A stretch of 45,000 bases of DNA from an uncultured Pseudomonadota bacterium (GTDB lineage Bacteria; Myxococcota_A; UBA796; SXON01). The stretch is from NCBI GenBank assembly GCA_903844155.1, contig CAIMSU010000010.1, forward strand, positions 1-45,000. The letters run 5' to 3'. The first letter of the stretch is position 1, and every line of letters begins with the position of its first letter. Made by a program: the position numbers and the translations under genes. The notes beneath the pieces were generated by a model. It saw nothing but the letters and a program-made list of their open reading frames with translations, ran no database searches and was not told the DNA's origin. This document shows positions 15,579 through 22,865 of the stretch, piece after piece.

Positions 15579-15932
15579 ATGGTCGAGCGTGCCCGTGGTG
15601 CCGAAGGAGCTGAGGCGAGGGCCCGCGCTGGGGTCTACGCGCGGGCGGTGCTCTACGCCGTTGCCAGCGCGCTGTTCGTAGCTGCCCTGGTCCGGTTCGA
15701 GGCCGATCCGCCCGGAAGCCGCGAGGCGCTCGATCTCATCCACCTCGTCGACCGCGATGGGGACGGTCTCATCAGCCAGGCCGAGTACGACAAGGTCTCG
15801 GAGGGAGAGCTGCCGATGTCCTACGTGGATGCCGATGGGGACGGCGTCCTCGCGCCCTGGGAGGTGGACGTGATCATCGACCACATCAGCCCGCTCCGCG
15901 CCTCGATGTCCTGGGTCCCGCGCGCGCTATGA
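15579..15932 (+). CDS. Membrane-anchored EF-hand protein
   Basis: 117 residues from ATG 15579, with one membrane helix at about residues 18-38. Two EF-hand loops follow: 'DRDGDGLISQAE' (about 55-66) and 'DADGDGVLAPWE' (about 78-89). It is the first gene of a three-gene operon: its TGA overlaps the ATG of the mini-membrane gene, which in turn overlaps the second sulfatase-like gene. It parallels the EF-hand gene at 13448-13756, but here the order relative to the enzyme is reversed. Calcium binding is well supported by the loops; a partnership with the enzyme is inferred from the repeated pairing. Confidence 0.8.
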   Translation: MVERARGAEGAEARARAGVYARAVLYAVASALFVAALVRFEADPPGSREALDLIHLVDRDGDGLISQAEYDKVSEGELPMSYVDADGDGVLAPWEVDVIIDHISPLRASMSWVPRAL

Positions 15933-16132
15933 CCACCGTCCGTGCCTGGCTCCTGCCCCTGTTGCTCATCGCGAATGGCGCTTTGTCCATCCTCATCGCC
16001 GAGCGCGCCGCGGAATTGCGTCGAAGCTGGCAGGTCTGGGAGGTGCGGAGCGAGGCGCAGGCGCACCTGAAGGACGAGACGAACGAGGAGGCGCACAGCA
16101 CGCGCTCCGGTCGCGCGGAGGGGGCGCCGTGA
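15929..16132 (+). CDS. 67-residue mini-membrane protein
   Basis: ATG 15929 overlaps the preceding stop (ATGA). One hydrophobic helix (about 7-24) is followed by an amphipathic 'AAELRRSWQVWEVRSEAQ' helix and a charged Glu/Arg tail. The arrangement, and residues such as Leu-Leu-x-x-Asn-x-[Ala/Val]-Leu and the Arg-x-x-Trp in the second helix, resemble the 46-residue protein at 8505-8645. Its stop overlaps the start of the sulfatase-like gene. It has no known family; a small anchor or assembly factor is plausible. Confidence 0.65.
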   Translation: MTTVRAWLLPLLLIANGALSILIAERAAELRRSWQVWEVRSEAQAHLKDETNEEAHSTRSGRAEGAP

Positions 16133-17580
16133 TGCTGCTCGTCGCGGCAGCGTTCGGGGTCGGCGCTGCGCGGGCGACGCCGCCGAACATCGTGCTCGTC
16201 TCGGTCGACGGGCTGCGGGCGGACCGCGTCGGCGCCTACGGCAACCACCCGAGCCCCACGCCGGGCCTCGACCGCCTCGCGGCGGACGGGTTGATGTGTG
16301 ACGTCGCGCTAAGCCAATCCAACGAGAGCCTGTTCAGCCATGCCTCGATCCTCACCGGGCGGCACCCGTCGGAGCTGGCGCCCCCCGATTACCACACCTT
16401 CGTCGTTCCAAAGTCCGCACTCCTGATCCCAGAGATCCTCGCTGTGTACGGGTATGCGCGCGCTGCCTTCGTCGCTGGCGGGCATGTCAAGGGGGTGTAC
16501 GGCTTCAACCAGGGTTTTGACCCGTACTGGGACGACGCCGACTTCGGCGCCTTCTTCCACACCGTCCCGCAGGCGCTGTCCTGGCTCGCCGAGTCACCGC
16601 GCGAGCCGTTCTTCATGTTCCTCCACGGGTACGACACTCACCGGCCCTACCTCCACGCCGGCCTCTACTACCACCCCTTCGACGGCGACTACAAGGGGGA
16701 CGTCGACGAGATCCTCCAGCAGTCTCGCATCGAGCGCGTGGTGGATGGCAACTACTACGCGGATTTTCCCTTCCAGTACTTCTGGCACGCCGGGGCTGCC
16801 GAGCGCATCCTCGACCCCGCGGGCTACGGCCGCCTGCGTGACTACGCGCGCACACACACGGGCAAGCCCGTCACGCCGCGCGACGAGCTGCACATACGCG
16901 CGCACTACGACACTGGCGCGCTGAGCGCCGACCTCCAGCTCTCCCGCTTCGTGGAGTCTTTGCAAGCCAGCGGCGCCTGGGCACACACACTCATGCTCGT
17001 GCTCGCGGATCACGGCGAGGATCTCGGCGACCACGGCTTCTACAACCACCGCTCCTCCCTCTCCGACAGCGCCACGCGCGTGCCGATGATCTTCGCCGGC
17101 GGCGCACTTCCGGCCTCCCTTCGCGGCAAACACATCGCCGGGATGTGCTCCGCCGTGGACGTCGCCCCCACCCTCCTCCACGCCGCCGGCGCCGTCCTCC
17201 CGCCCGATCTGCCCGGCCGCGACCTGCTCTCGGACGCGCCCGCTCCGCCCTACATCATCCAGGAAGGCGTGCTGCCAATGCTCGCGGTTCGCACGGCCAC
17301 GCACCGCCTGAACGTGCAGGGATTGCCGCTCGACTCGCCCCTCTTCGAGCTGCTGGTGCGTGTGGCGCCCATCGCTTCCCCGACGTTCACCCTCTATGAT
17401 CTCGTGTACGACCCCGGCGAGAAGGTGGACGTCCTGCAGGCCCAGCCCGACGTCGCGCGGACGCTCAGGGGCTACCTGCTGGACTGGCTGGGGCAGCGGA
17501 AGGCGGGGGCGCGGGCTGAGGGAGGTCCGGCGTTGGACCCGAAGTTTCGGGAGATGTTGCGGGAGCGGGGGTACTGGTAG
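16129..17580 (+). CDS. Sulfatase-fold (alkaline phosphatase superfamily) exported enzyme 2
   Basis: About 483 residues. GTG 16129 is 7 bases after GGAGG; ATG 16132 is an equally possible start one codon later. A short signal peptide ends around 'GAARA'. Fold marks are 'VLVSVDGLRADRVG' (D28), 'SHASILTGRHPSE' (71-83), 'FMFLHGYDTHRPY' and 'LADHGEDLGDHG'. As in the paralogue at 12093-13451, the formylglycine motif is missing; the nucleophile position is S68 in S-L-F-S-H. It could hydrolyse or transfer a phosphate- or sulfate-linked group in the envelope. It belongs to an operon with an EF-hand protein and a mini-membrane protein. Its last 116 bases are antisense to the end of the gene at 17465-17965. 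Confidence 0.85.
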   Translation: MMLLVAAAFGVGAARATPPNIVLVSVDGLRADRVGAYGNHPSPTPGLDRLAADGLMCDVALSQSNESLFSHASILTGRHPSELAPPDYHTFVVPKSALLIPEILAVYGYARAAFVAGGHVKGVYGFNQGFDPYWDDADFGAFFHTVPQALSWLAESPREPFFMFLHGYDTHRPYLHAGLYYHPFDGDYKGDVDEILQQSRIERVVDGNYYADFPFQYFWHAGAAERILDPAGYGRLRDYARTHTGKPVTPRDELHIRAHYDTGALSADLQLSRFVESLQASGAWAHTLMLVLADHGEDLGDHGFYNHRSSLSDSATRVPMIFAGGALPASLRGKHIAGMCSAVDVAPTLLHAAGAVLPPDLPGRDLLSDAPAPPYIIQEGVLPMLAVRTATHRLNVQGLPLDSPLFELLVRVAPIASPTFTLYDLVYDPGEKVDVLQAQPDVARTLRGYLLDWLGQRKAGARAEGGPALDPKFREMLRERGYW

Positions 17581-17965
17581 CGTCCAGGGTCTCGCCGAGG
17601 GGCTTCAGGGCATCGGCGTAGGCGTCGATGAGCGCGTGGACGGCCGGACCGTCCGGGTTGGGGTCGGCGAGGGCGGCGGCGCGGAGGGCCGGCGAGGGCA
17701 GGGGAGGGGTGGACACCCCGAGCCGTGTGGCAGCCGCGGCGACGCGTTGAGCGAGCAGCTGATCGAGGAGGACGGCGGCGTCGTGGTCGGTGTCCGCGGC
17801 GGGGTCCTCGGCGTTGAGCGGCTTGCCACGCAGGGGTCCCTGGGTGGCGGGGAGATCCGCCGGCGCTTCCGGGCGACCCTCGAGCTCGGCCAACAGCCCC
17901 AACTGCCCGACGAGGACGACGAGGGCGCCGGCGATCAGCATGTCCTCGGTCCGGCGGGCTGGCAT
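17465..17965 (-). CDS. Membrane-anchored Pro/Ala-rich hypothetical protein
   Basis: 166 residues from ATG 17965. A single hydrophobic segment (about 9-27) is followed by an Ala/Asp/Leu-rich domain, and the last ~40 residues are Pro/Ser/Thr/Ala-rich and probably disordered. That disordered tail lies opposite the 3' end of the sulfatase-like gene, so it may be only what the opposite strand allows. The membrane segment and central region look like real coding. It has no recognised family. Confidence 0.5.
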   Translation of the reverse strand: MPARRTEDMLIAGALVVLVGQLGLLAELEGRPEAPADLPATQGPLRGKPLNAEDPAADTDHDAAVLLDQLLAQRVAAAATRLGVSTPPLPSPALRAAALADPNPDGPAVHALIDAYADALKPLGETLDATSTPAPATSPETSGPTPDLPQPAPPPSAAPASPAGSP

Positions 17966-18001
17966 CTCGGGCGGTTATCCTACAGGCCACTCAGGAGTCG
18001 A

Positions 18002-18136
18002 ATGGGCCGCTGGTTGCCGCGGGATCTCTCCCCCACGCTCGCCGTGGCCGCCTTGATCCTGCTGCTCAACGCAGCCTTCGCGGTGCTGGTCGGCTGGCAA
18101 TTGCTGGCGGGATACCTCGGGTCTGCGGGCGCGTGA
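18002..18136 (+). CDS. Possible 44-residue membrane protein
   Basis: An ATG-started 44-residue frame with one strong hydrophobic helix (about 13-37) and short basic N-terminal residues. It is divergent from the gene at 17465-17965 (36-base gap) and ends 3 bases before the convergent gene at 18140. Size and form match the other mini-membrane proteins in this window. No family is recognised, and coding evidence is limited to composition and fit in the gap. Confidence 0.4.
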   Translation: MGRWLPRDLSPTLAVAALILLLNAAFAVLVGWQLLAGYLGSAGA

Positions 18137-18139
18137 GCA

Positions 18140-19228
18140 TCAGGCTACCGGGCTGTAGACCCAGGCCCCGTCCACCCGGCTGCATCGCACGACCACGCCC
18201 GCGCCGGGGCTAACGGCCGTAACCACGGCGAGGATCGGCAGATCCTTCCCGATGTACGCCGTCCATTCGTGCAGGGGACTTGGCGTTGGCGCGAGGATGA
18301 GCACGAGCCGCGCCTCCGCTTCCTGCAGGTCGTAGGCGGCATCCTGTAGTTGCGCGGGCTTGGCGTACCAGGCCCGGAACGCCGGACCGAGCGGGGCGCC
18401 CGGGAGCAACAGGTCGTCCGGGGCGTGAACCAGCACGGGCCGCAGGCTGGCGACGGTCGCGGCGAGGTGACGGACGAGGTCGGGCGCGTCCGCGTCGTCG
18501 ACCACCCATTGGCTCACGCCAGCGGTCAGGGCCGGGGTGCCGGGGCCGAAGATACCGACGTCGGGGAGGCGGCGAACGCCTTCGGGGAGCGGCGCCGCGC
18601 GCGCTGGCCCGCGGAACCAGAACAGCCCGATGGCCAGGAGGCAGACGCCCCCCGCTGCTGCGGCGACGTACCAGAGCGTGTCGTTGCTGTCGTCCGTGGC
18701 GGTCTTCGTGTGGCGGTGGGCATGCTCTGCGCCGTCATCCTGGGCGCCCGACCCCTGCTCGCCGGCCCCGTCCTTGCCGCGTGGGCTGTGACCCGTCCAC
18801 CCCGGGACGCCGATCGCCGGGGTGCCTGCCGGCGCGACGACCAGCTTGCCACCGGTGATCTGGAGGTTCAGCTCCCGCGGCCGACCGGCGGCGATCGGGA
18901 GATCGCCAGCGTCGCCGGTCCAGGCGCCCGCCGTCACGGTCACCTTCGCGTGGTCGCCTTCGACCAGCCCGAGGCCAGTCCAGACGTGATCCCCGGCCGC
19001 GCTGTCGGGGCGGGTCCCGGCGTCGTTCAGCGGGAGGTCCACGGTAGGGCCGCCGGCCGGGGTCAGGTGCGCGATCACGCTGCCGTCGAGTGGCTGCGCG
19101 GTCGCGTCCAGGCGCAGGACGAGGTGGCCGCCGGCCCCGCGTGCGGCTGCGGGCGGCACGTCATCGTCGCCCGCTCGGGCGGGTCCACAAAGCAGGCTGA
19201 CGAGGACGCCGACCAGCAGCAAGCTCAA
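18140..19228 (-). CDS. Exported protein with a central transmembrane helix, unknown function
   Basis: 362 residues. TTG 19228 overlaps the TGA of the SUMF1-like gene (TTGA), indicating coupled translation. A signal peptide (about 1-19, ending in Ala-Arg-Ala-Gly) is followed by a beta-rich domain of ~110 residues. Then come a His/Asp/Gly-rich linker, a membrane helix at about 187-205, and a ~150-residue cytoplasmic domain. A signal peptide plus a second helix places the first domain in the periplasm and the last in the cytosol. I do not recognise either domain. Confidence 0.65.
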   Translation of the reverse strand: MSLLLVGVLVSLLCGPARAGDDDVPPAAARGAGGHLVLRLDATAQPLDGSVIAHLTPAGGPTVDLPLNDAGTRPDSAAGDHVWTGLGLVEGDHAKVTVTAGAWTGDAGDLPIAAGRPRELNLQITGGKLVVAPAGTPAIGVPGWTGHSPRGKDGAGEQGSGAQDDGAEHAHRHTKTATDDSNDTLWYVAAAAGGVCLLAIGLFWFRGPARAAPLPEGVRRLPDVGIFGPGTPALTAGVSQWVVDDADAPDLVRHLAATVASLRPVLVHAPDDLLLPGAPLGPAFRAWYAKPAQLQDAAYDLQEAEARLVLILAPTPSPLHEWTAYIGKDLPILAVVTAVSPGAGVVVRCSRVDGAWVYSPVA

Positions 19229-20268
19229 CGGCTCGTCGCCACGATGCCGCCGCGGGCGATGCGGAAGCCGACGGAGCCGCCGGGGTTCCCGTCGCCGGTG
19301 TTGCTGCGGGCGCTCACGTGCGCGCTGGACCCGTGGGCTGCGTAGCTCCCGCCGCGCATCACGTGCTCGGTGCCGGTCACGTCGCCCTCGGGGTCGCTCA
19401 CCGGCGTGCTACTGTAGGCCCCGTACATGTCGTGGACGAGCTCCCACACGTTCCCGCTCATGTCGTACAAGCCGCAGGCGTTCGCGGCGAGGCCCTTGAC
19501 CGCGTGCTCCGTGCCGCCGCTGTTGAGCCCGGTGTACGCCACGTCCGAGGCCGTGTTCGACCCGGCGTAGGTGTCATCCGTACCGCAGCGGGCCGAGTAC
19601 TCCCACTCGGCCTCGGTCAACAGCCGGTAGCCGTCGCAGCCGTAGGGCGAAAGTGCGCCGTAGCAGCCGGTGTCGTCGCACGTGTAGCACTCGCCGAGCC
19701 CCTCGGCGTCGGACATCGCGTTCGCCATCTTGACCGCGTCGCTCCACTTCACCGACTCGACCGGGCAATCACCGCCGCAGGTGGTGTTCGACGCGGGATT
19801 CGAGCCGATCGAAGACTTGTATTGGTCCTGCGTCACCTCGGTCACCGCGATCCAGAAGTTCTTCGTCAGCGTCACGTCGACGGTCGGGGACTCGTCGCTG
19901 CCGCAGTTCGTCATGCCCGCGGTACAGCCCATCGTGAACTCGCCCGCGGTCATGCAGACGAAGGACATTCCGTTGGAGGGAATCGGGTAGTTGCCACACA
20001 CCGTGGCGGTCGCGGTGTCGGTGTCGGTGTCCGTGTCGGTGTCTGTGTCGGTGTCTGTGTCGGTGTCTGTGTCGGTGTCTGTGTCCGTATCGGTGTCGGT
20101 GTCTGTATCGGTGTCTGTGTCGGAATCCGTGTCGGTGTCCGTGTCAGAGTCGGTGTCCGTGTCGGTGTCCGCCGATGTGTCGCCGTTGTTCGCGCTGCTG
20201 TCCACGGTGATGGGGGGCTTGGAGCCGGTGCAGGCGACGAGGAGGAGGGGGGCGACGATCTTGAGCAT
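19225..20268 (-). CDS. SUMF1/FGE-fold lipoprotein without the FGE cysteines
   Basis: 347 residues from ATG 20268, preceded by GGAAG at 5-base spacing; a GTG two codons upstream is less likely. The signal peptide ends in Leu-Val-Ala-Cys, so it is a lipoprotein. Residues ~30-90 are almost pure Asp-Thr repeats. The C-terminal ~250 residues are an FGE-sulfatase (SUMF1) domain: 'GEFTMGC', 'YRLLTEAEWEYSAR', 'GLYDMSGNVWEL', 'VMRGGSYA' and 'GFRIAR'. True formylglycine-generating enzymes have two Cys residues just after Arg-Gly-Gly-Ser; here both positions are Ala (the RGGSYAAHGSSAH block). It also has many other Cys residues, probably in disulfides. It is not expected to make formylglycine, and is more likely a surface binding domain of the kind common in Myxococcota. 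Confidence 0.85.
   Translation of the reverse strand: MLKIVAPLLLVACTGSKPPITVDSSANNGDTSADTDTDTDSDTDTDTDSDTDTDTDTDTDTDTDTDTDTDTDTDTDTDTDTDTDTATATVCGNYPIPSNGMSFVCMTAGEFTMGCTAGMTNCGSDESPTVDVTLTKNFWIAVTEVTQDQYKSSIGSNPASNTTCGGDCPVESVKWSDAVKMANAMSDAEGLGECYTCDDTGCYGALSPYGCDGYRLLTEAEWEYSARCGTDDTYAGSNTASDVAYTGLNSGGTEHAVKGLAANACGLYDMSGNVWELVHDMYGAYSSTPVSDPEGDVTGTEHVMRGGSYAAHGSSAHVSARSNTGDGNPGGSVGFRIARGGIVATSR
20013..20170. repeat. Hexanucleotide repeat encoding an Asp-Thr linker
   Basis: About 26 imperfect copies of a 6-base unit (GGTGTC/GTGTCG class on the plus strand) inside the SUMF1-like lipoprotein gene. They encode alternating Asp and Thr with a few Ser, between the lipid anchor and the folded domain. 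The unit is a multiple of three, so length changes would only alter linker length. Third-position C/T/A variation shows that the tract is not freshly expanded. Confidence 0.9.
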
Positions 20269-20312
20269 GGGCACTTCCGAGGCAGGGGGACGAAGACGCA
20301 GACCAGCATATC

Positions 20313-21413
20313 CTACCCTACTCGAGGGAGTTCGATCCAGACCCTCGCGCCTCCCTCCCGCCGGTTCTCCGCGCCCGCGTCGCCGCCATGCGCGTTGGCG
20401 ATCTGGCGCACGAGCGAGAGTCCGAGGCCCTCACCGCGCGGTTTTGTGGCGCCGTCACCGCGTTGCCCGCTCGTCGGCCCGCGCCAGAACGGTTCGAACG
20501 CGCTGACCTCGTCGCCCGGGGCGAACCCCGGCCCGTCGTCCTCCACGGTGAACCGCACGCGGGTCACCCGCCCGCGGATCGACAGCCCGACGACGTTACC
20601 ACCGTACTTCCTGGCATTGTCCAGCAGCGCGCCCAACGCCCGCGCCATGAGCGTCGGGTCGGCCTTCACGACCCCAGGGTCATCGAGGTCCGTCATCGTG
20701 TTCGGGGGCAGCCTCGCCACCTCGATCGCCCGCTCCGCGAGCTCCTTTGAGCTGATCTCCCGCGGCATCACCGCCTCAAAATCGATGCGCGCCGCCGCGA
20801 GCAAGTCGCCGACGAGGTCGTCCATCGCGTCGATCTCGCGCTGCAGGTCGTCATGAAAGCTGGGCGGGGCGGACCCCTCTCTCGCCATCTCGATCAGCAC
20901 CCGCGCCCGTCCGAGCGGGCTGCGAAGCTCGTGCGAGACCGCCGCCATCAACGCGCGCTGGTCCTTGAGCTGGCGCGCGACCCTGTCGGCCATCCCGCGC
21001 AGCGCTCCGGCGACCTCGCCGACCTCGACCGGGCCGGTGGCATCGAGCTCCTCGCGCCCTCGCAAGCCCCCGCTCTGCATGTCGGCTGCGATGGCCGCGA
21101 GGCGTTGCATCGGCCACGCCAACCGCATGGACGCCACCCACGCCAACGGCCACAGGGTCGAGATGAGCGCGAGGGCGAGGCAGATCAAGCCAGTGGCCGG
21201 GACCGCCGTCGACATCGCGAGGTGCGCCACAATCCCCGCGCCAGCGCCGAGAAACGCAGCGAGAAGCAGGAAGAGAACGAGGGTGCGGTGCATGCCGCGT
21301 GCGAGGATCCAGGCGAGCGGGGGCCGACCGCCGCGCCAGTGGCGCTTGTGGTGGCGGGTCGACGGGGCTGGCGGTTCGGCCGGGGGAGGACCAGTCGGCG
21401 TCGGGTCCGTCAT
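20313..21413 (-). CDS. Sensor histidine kinase
   Basis: 366 residues from ATG 21413, overlapping the response regulator stop by 4 bases. The N-terminal 30 residues are Pro-rich and cytosolic. Two membrane helices (about 43-68 and 72-98) are joined by a loop of only a few residues, so there is no periplasmic sensor domain. A HAMP-like linker follows. The H-box is 'VSHELRSPLGR' with the phospho-accepting His, then an N-box 'LLDNARKYGG', G1 'DDGPGF' and G2 'GEGLGLSLVRQIA'. The short loop suggests sensing at or within the membrane, or through a partner such as the Spy/CpxP-like protein encoded just upstream. Confidence 0.92.
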   Translation of the reverse strand: MTDPTPTGPPPAEPPAPSTRHHKRHWRGGRPPLAWILARGMHRTLVLFLLLAAFLGAGAGIVAHLAMSTAVPATGLICLALALISTLWPLAWVASMRLAWPMQRLAAIAADMQSGGLRGREELDATGPVEVGEVAGALRGMADRVARQLKDQRALMAAVSHELRSPLGRARVLIEMAREGSAPPSFHDDLQREIDAMDDLVGDLLAAARIDFEAVMPREISSKELAERAIEVARLPPNTMTDLDDPGVVKADPTLMARALGALLDNARKYGGNVVGLSIRGRVTRVRFTVEDDGPGFAPGDEVSAFEPFWRGPTSGQRGDGATKPRGEGLGLSLVRQIANAHGGDAGAENRREGGARVWIELPRVG

Positions 21414-22096
21414 CCTGGCTCCCGGACGAGCACGTAGCCCGCGCCCCGGATGGTCTTGAGACGAGCGGGATCACGAGCATCATCGCCCAGTTTTGTGCGA
21501 AGGTGCGAGATGTGGACGTCGACGGTGCGCTCGCTGACGACGGTGTCGCTGCGACCGGCGGCCTCCCAGAGCGCCTCGCGGGGGACGACCCGGCCTGCGC
21601 GTTCGGCGAGGGCAACAAGGAGGTCGAACTCCAGCGCGGTGAGCGCGAGCGTGCGGTCGCCGATGCGGGCGCTGCGTGCGGCAGGGTCGATCTCCAGATC
21701 ACCGACGAGGAGGCGACGCTCACCGCCCCTCGGTGCTGTTCGGCGAAGGACGGCGCGAATCCGGGCGAGGAGCTCGCGCGGGTAGACGGGCTTGGCGAGG
21801 TAGTCGTCCGCCCCCAACTCGAGGCCGACGACGCGGTCTGTCTCGTCGCCCCGGGCGGTCAGCATGACGACCGGGACGGCGGTCTGGAGGCGCAGCCGGC
21901 GCAGGACCTCCAGCCCGTCCATCCCCGGCATCATCACGTCCAGCACGACGAGATCGACGCCGCCCTGCGCGACAGCTCGCAGGCCAAGGGCCCCGTCCGA
22001 GGCGTGCGCGAGCAGCACGTCGTGCGGGGCCAGGTAGCCAGCGAGCAGCTCGGCGAGGCGAGTGTCGTCGTCGATGAGCAGGGCGCGGATGGGCAT
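21410..22096 (-). CDS. OmpR/PhoB-family response regulator
   Basis: 228 residues from ATG 22096. The receiver domain (about 1-120) has the acidic 'DDD' pocket, the phospho-acceptor Asp in 'VVLDVMMPGMDG', the Thr in 'VVMLTARGD', and Lys in 'YLAKPV'. A trans_reg_C winged helix (about 135-225) ends in 'SERTVDVHISHLRTKLGDD...IRGAGYVL'. It resembles CpxR-like regulators. It is translationally coupled to the histidine kinase and is probably controlled together with the Spy/CpxP-like gene 135 bases upstream. Confidence 0.95.
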   Translation of the reverse strand: MPIRALLIDDDTRLAELLAGYLAPHDVLLAHASDGALGLRAVAQGGVDLVVLDVMMPGMDGLEVLRRLRLQTAVPVVMLTARGDETDRVVGLELGADDYLAKPVYPRELLARIRAVLRRTAPRGGERRLLVGDLEIDPAARSARIGDRTLALTALEFDLLVALAERAGRVVPREALWEAAGRSDTVVSERTVDVHISHLRTKLGDDARDPARLKTIRGAGYVLVREPG

Positions 22097-22138
22097 CGTT
22101 CTCGGGTACGTAGCCGCGAACGCGCCGGATTGCCGACC

Positions 22139-22190
22139 CCCCCGGACAAATTCTGTCCGGGGGCTCAGAAAGGGGTGGGGCGTTTCTGAG
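22139..22190. promoter_or_regulatory. Two abutting stem-loops upstream of the two-component system
   Basis: Two perfect inverted repeats lie end to end in the gap between the response regulator and the Spy-like gene. One has 10-bp arms at 22139-22148 and 22154-22163 (5-base loop). The other has 8-bp arms at 22164-22171 and 22183-22190 (11-base loop). They follow the stop of the Spy-like gene and precede the regulator start on the minus strand. Without a clear U-run they could be a terminator or attenuator, or operator sites for the regulator. Confidence 0.5.
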
Positions 22191-22231
22191 ACCTGAGGGA
22201 GGTGGCCGGCGCGGGGTTCTGTAGGTTGGGG

Positions 22232-22750
22232 CTACGGAGTCGGCGGCTTCAGGTTGGCGAGGAGGTCGGCGGCCTTCGCGCGCTGGTCCTTGTCCAGGAC
22301 AGCGTGGATCTGCTTCACGGCAGAGACGACCTCGCGGCGGGCCCGGCCGAGGGCGTCGTCGTGCCGCGCGAAGATCGCGGCGAGGGCGCCGTCGTCGAGC
22401 TTCTCACCGCGCAGCGCCTCGGCGAGCGGGCCGTGGGTGGCCTGGACCTCGATCTTGAGCTCCTTCAGTGCGGCGTGCAGGTCGCCGAGCGCGTGGTCGA
22501 CGATCGGCTCCTGCTCGTCGTCGACGCCGAGCTTGCGCTTGATGACCTCGCTGGCCGCGCGGGCCACCTGCTCGCTGCCGAGCCCGGACCGCCCGCCCCA
22601 GCGACCCCAACGACCGCGGCGACCCCGGGGCCCGCACCCGCCGCCGTACCCGCCACCTGAGCCGGCGAAGGCGCGGTGCCGCCAGAACGCCGCACGAGCC
22701 ATGGAAACCAACGCGAACGCACACAAACCAACGATGAGACAAGAGGACAC
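22232..22750 (-). CDS. Spy/CpxP-like (periplasmic heavy-metal sensor type) protein
   Basis: 172 residues from GTG 22750, with GGAG about 8 bases upstream. A hydrophobic N-terminal segment (about 1-17) is followed by a Gly/Arg/Trp-rich stretch and then an all-helical domain. This ends with 'LDKDQRAKAADLLANL', an LTxxQ-like motif of the Spy/CpxP/ZraP group. Such proteins are periplasmic chaperones or inhibitory partners of envelope-stress kinases. The neighbouring kinase lacks a periplasmic domain, so any link between them would have to run through the membrane part. Confidence 0.7.
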   Translation of the reverse strand: MSSCLIVGLCAFALVSMARAAFWRHRAFAGSGGGYGGGCGPRGRRGRWGRWGGRSGLGSEQVARAASEVIKRKLGVDDEQEPIVDHALGDLHAALKELKIEVQATHGPLAEALRGEKLDDGALAAIFARHDDALGRARREVVSAVKQIHAVLDKDQRAKAADLLANLKPPTP

Positions 22751-22865
22751 GGGAGACTCCGGGATGCCGTCCTTGAGACGGCGCTTTCTGGTTGGGCGGG
22801 GGCGAGATTGCCTCCGCACGCCAACAAGTGTGAGCGCGGTGTGTGAAGGACCGGAGCGGTGGCGT

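Noticed and set aside
12093-17580. Classical formylglycine sulfatases activated by the SUMF1-like protein
   Set aside because: Both enzymes lack the Cys/Ser-x-Pro-x-Arg motif and the SUMF1-like protein lacks the two catalytic Cys.
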